From assembly GCA_963813975.1 (NCBI GenBank), contig CAWFAP010000005.1, positions 463,432 to 527,431 on the forward strand: a stretch of 64,000 nucleotides of DNA, read 5' to 3'. This document shows, in pieces, positions 62,719 to 64,000 of the stretch; the stretch's first letter is position 1, and each line of letters starts with the position of its first letter. Both the position numbers and the translations under genes were made by a program. The notes beneath the pieces were generated by a model that was given only the letters and a program-made list of their open reading frames with translations, did not search any database and was not told the DNA's origin. This DNA comes from RYN-230 sp963813975 (GTDB lineage: Bacteria; Actinomycetota; Actinomycetes; Streptosporangiales; Streptosporangiaceae).

Positions 62719-63760
62719 TCAGGCGCGCCGGTCAGCGGGCCAGGACTTGCTCGGAGCGCCTTCTGGCCAGTCCGGCGAGAGCAACAAGCCGGTCAGGAGC
62801 GACTCTGGAGGCGTAACCGACCGGCCCGGCTCGCTGAGCCCCCAGGCTCCGCGCTCGGCTGGATCGATCTCCACGGCCACCCTGGCCAGCGCGGTTCCGG
62901 CCGACGCGTCCAGCCCGGCTAGGCCCAGCCAACCTGCGCACGAGAGATAGCGCTGCTCACAGCGCAGGCGGTTAGAAGCCCTGCGTGTCCTCCCACTTGG
63001 CGGGGTCTCCCGCGGAGTAGCGGTCGCCACTGAGCAGCCTGGCCGGGTGCGGCAGCACTCTCGGGTTCACCAGCGCGGAGTGACCGCGGGCGGTAATGCG
63101 CTCGGTGCCCAGATCCTGGGCCGCTGGATTGCGCCACAAGAACGGGTCGCGGGGGGTCACCTGTTGGCCGCCGATCGTCAGCGTTATCCGGCTGGCCAGT
63201 AGTTCGCTAAGCGTGAGACCCAGCTCCGGCCGCAGCGCGGCCCAGGCGGCCTCCAGGTCGGCCGCGCTGCAGCTCAGACGCGGCGCACGGAAGACGACGA
63301 TCGAGCCGGATCCGTCACCCGCCGCGTTCTGCGCCGTCGGCGGCGGCCCGGTGCCGTCGTGCAGGGACCATGCACCAGTACCGGGAACTGGCCAGCACCA
63401 GGGACCGCTGCTCATCACCGAACGTCCCGGTTCGCCACACGATCACCTCATCGAACAGGCTGAGCGCCGCGGCGAACGCCGACCAGAGCCTCGCGATGAC
63501 GCTGTCCTCCCCGAAGCCTCCGAGCAGGCGCCCGCGCAGGACCGTCCGGGCGGAGGTCTCGCCGTCGTGCGCGAACGCCAGCCAGGACCAGGGACCCGAC
63601 CGGTTGGACTGGATCTCGATCCGCGTGGCCCGGGAGGCGAGCCCTTGGTCGATGAGGTCCCGGAGCCAGTTCCGCAGGCCGGGAGCCGGAGCGTTGGAGC
63701 AGCCGGGAAGATTGCCCGCGGCGCCAGCAGCCGGGCACGCCCGACGCGCTTGACGCGGAA
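62719..63760 (-). pseudogene. MORC/GHKL-like ATPase of restriction-linked type, frameshifted
   Basis: Reading frames join as GLRNWLRDLIDQGLASRA, FAHDGETSARTVLRGRL, GSGSIVVFRAPRLS, LTIGGQQVTPRDPFLW, VLPHPARLLSGDRYSAGD, WEDTQGF and (one base later) CEQRYLSCAGWLGLAGL, LARVAVEIDPAERGAW. The second half closely follows the bacterial MORC/Hsp90-like ATPases of restriction-modification operons. The ATPase motif usually seen as DNSID is DLIDQG here, and DDG is HDG, so the nucleotide site is altered. At least two frame breaks are present. Partial: the N-terminal side joins the HTH entry at the window edge. Confidence 0.6.
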
Positions 63761-63868
63761 TTCCTCGTGGCGCGAGGACTCGCCCGCTGACACGCGCTGG
63801 GCGGCTGGGCGGGGTGCAGGCGGCGAGAGTGCCGGGCGGGCAGCGGCCGGCCGGATCGGCTCATCAGC

Positions 63869-64000
63869 GGAGGACGTTCCGCTCGTGGCGCCCAGGGCGG
63901 CCAGTTCGAGGATCAGCTGTGTCTTGGCCTTCTTCTCGATCTGCCGAATCCGCTCGCGGGTCACACCGAACAGTTTCCCGATCTGATCGAGCGTGCAGTC
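63869..64000 (-). CDS. Sigma-70 region-4-like HTH, N-terminus beyond the window
   Basis: The frame reads TLDQIGKLFGVTRERIRQIEKKAKTQL at the right edge. This is the sigma-70 region-4 HTH signature (E-R-I-R-Q-I-E). It continues as a Pro/Ala-rich linker towards the ATPase, in a different frame from it. It may be the N-terminal part of the same gene or a separate small DNA-binding gene of the island. Only the 3' part is in the window. Confidence 0.5.

Overview
The window is from a high-GC actinomycete. Supporting signs are very GC-rich third codon positions, frequent GTG starts, purine-rich Shine-Dalgarno sites, a one-component Ser/Thr kinase, an MMPL exporter, a PatA-like acyltransferase (PIM pathway), a class A PPK2 and an actinobacterial c-di-AMP riboswitch. 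The genus cannot be fixed from the sequence. Most of the window is ordinary chromosome made of short operons with their own regulators. Two stretches (about 42.3-44.8 kb and 55.9-64.0 kb) are accessory and full of gene remnants.

Layout. 1-6.3 kb: the body of a large SF1-type AAA ATPase running off the left edge, a Clp-N-only protein diverging from a small HTH protein across a shared inverted repeat, then a Ser/Thr kinase (frameshifted near its C-terminus) coupled to a lipoprotein amidase. 6.4-9.3 kb: a TfdB-type flavin monooxygenase diverging from an IclR regulator. 9.35-9.55 kb: a degenerate tRNA-Met-like gene and a tRNA-Asn. 9.7-16.2 kb: a RodZ-like membrane HTH protein, a Zn-alcohol dehydrogenase/SRPBCC pair, a sulfotransferase-like protein and a secreted beta-helix protein, separated by strong terminators. 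16.4-20.8 kb: a 1098-residue multidomain iron protein (ferritin-like, two CDGSH, one ferredoxin-like, a globin-like segment) diverging from a LysR regulator.

21-31.6 kb: a TetR/membrane-protein pair with three operator copies, a NERD protein, DUF488, an MMPL exporter and a SWIM-SNF2 helicase. 32.1-35.6 kb: a lipid operon (patatin, DUF998, PatA-like acyltransferase) diverging from a TetR. 35.7-42.3 kb: a DUF885 peptidase-like protein, a STAS protein, a TetR, and an envelope-stress type operon (coiled-coil protein, holin-like DUF1469 protein, DUF3618 protein, YihY/BrkB). 42.3-44.8 kb: a gene graveyard with a JetD/DUF2399 remnant, an mscL pseudogene and an SRPBCC fragment. 44.8-56 kb: a c-di-AMP riboswitch before a GH26-like secreted protein, PPK2, an SDR diverging from a large LuxR regulator, an epoxide-hydrolase-like enzyme and a DHA2 exporter.

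56-64 kb: remnants of an integrase and a hydrolase, a tRNA 3' fragment, a complete IS5-family element with TAA target duplication, then a decayed defence-type island: a C5 cytosine methyltransferase and a small endonuclease-III-like protein (+), convergent with an AIPR protein and a MORC/GHKL-like ATPase preceded by a sigma-70 region-4-like HTH (-). Every larger gene of this island carries frame breaks, while single-copy genes elsewhere are mostly intact, so the breaks look like real decay, although assembly error is not excluded.
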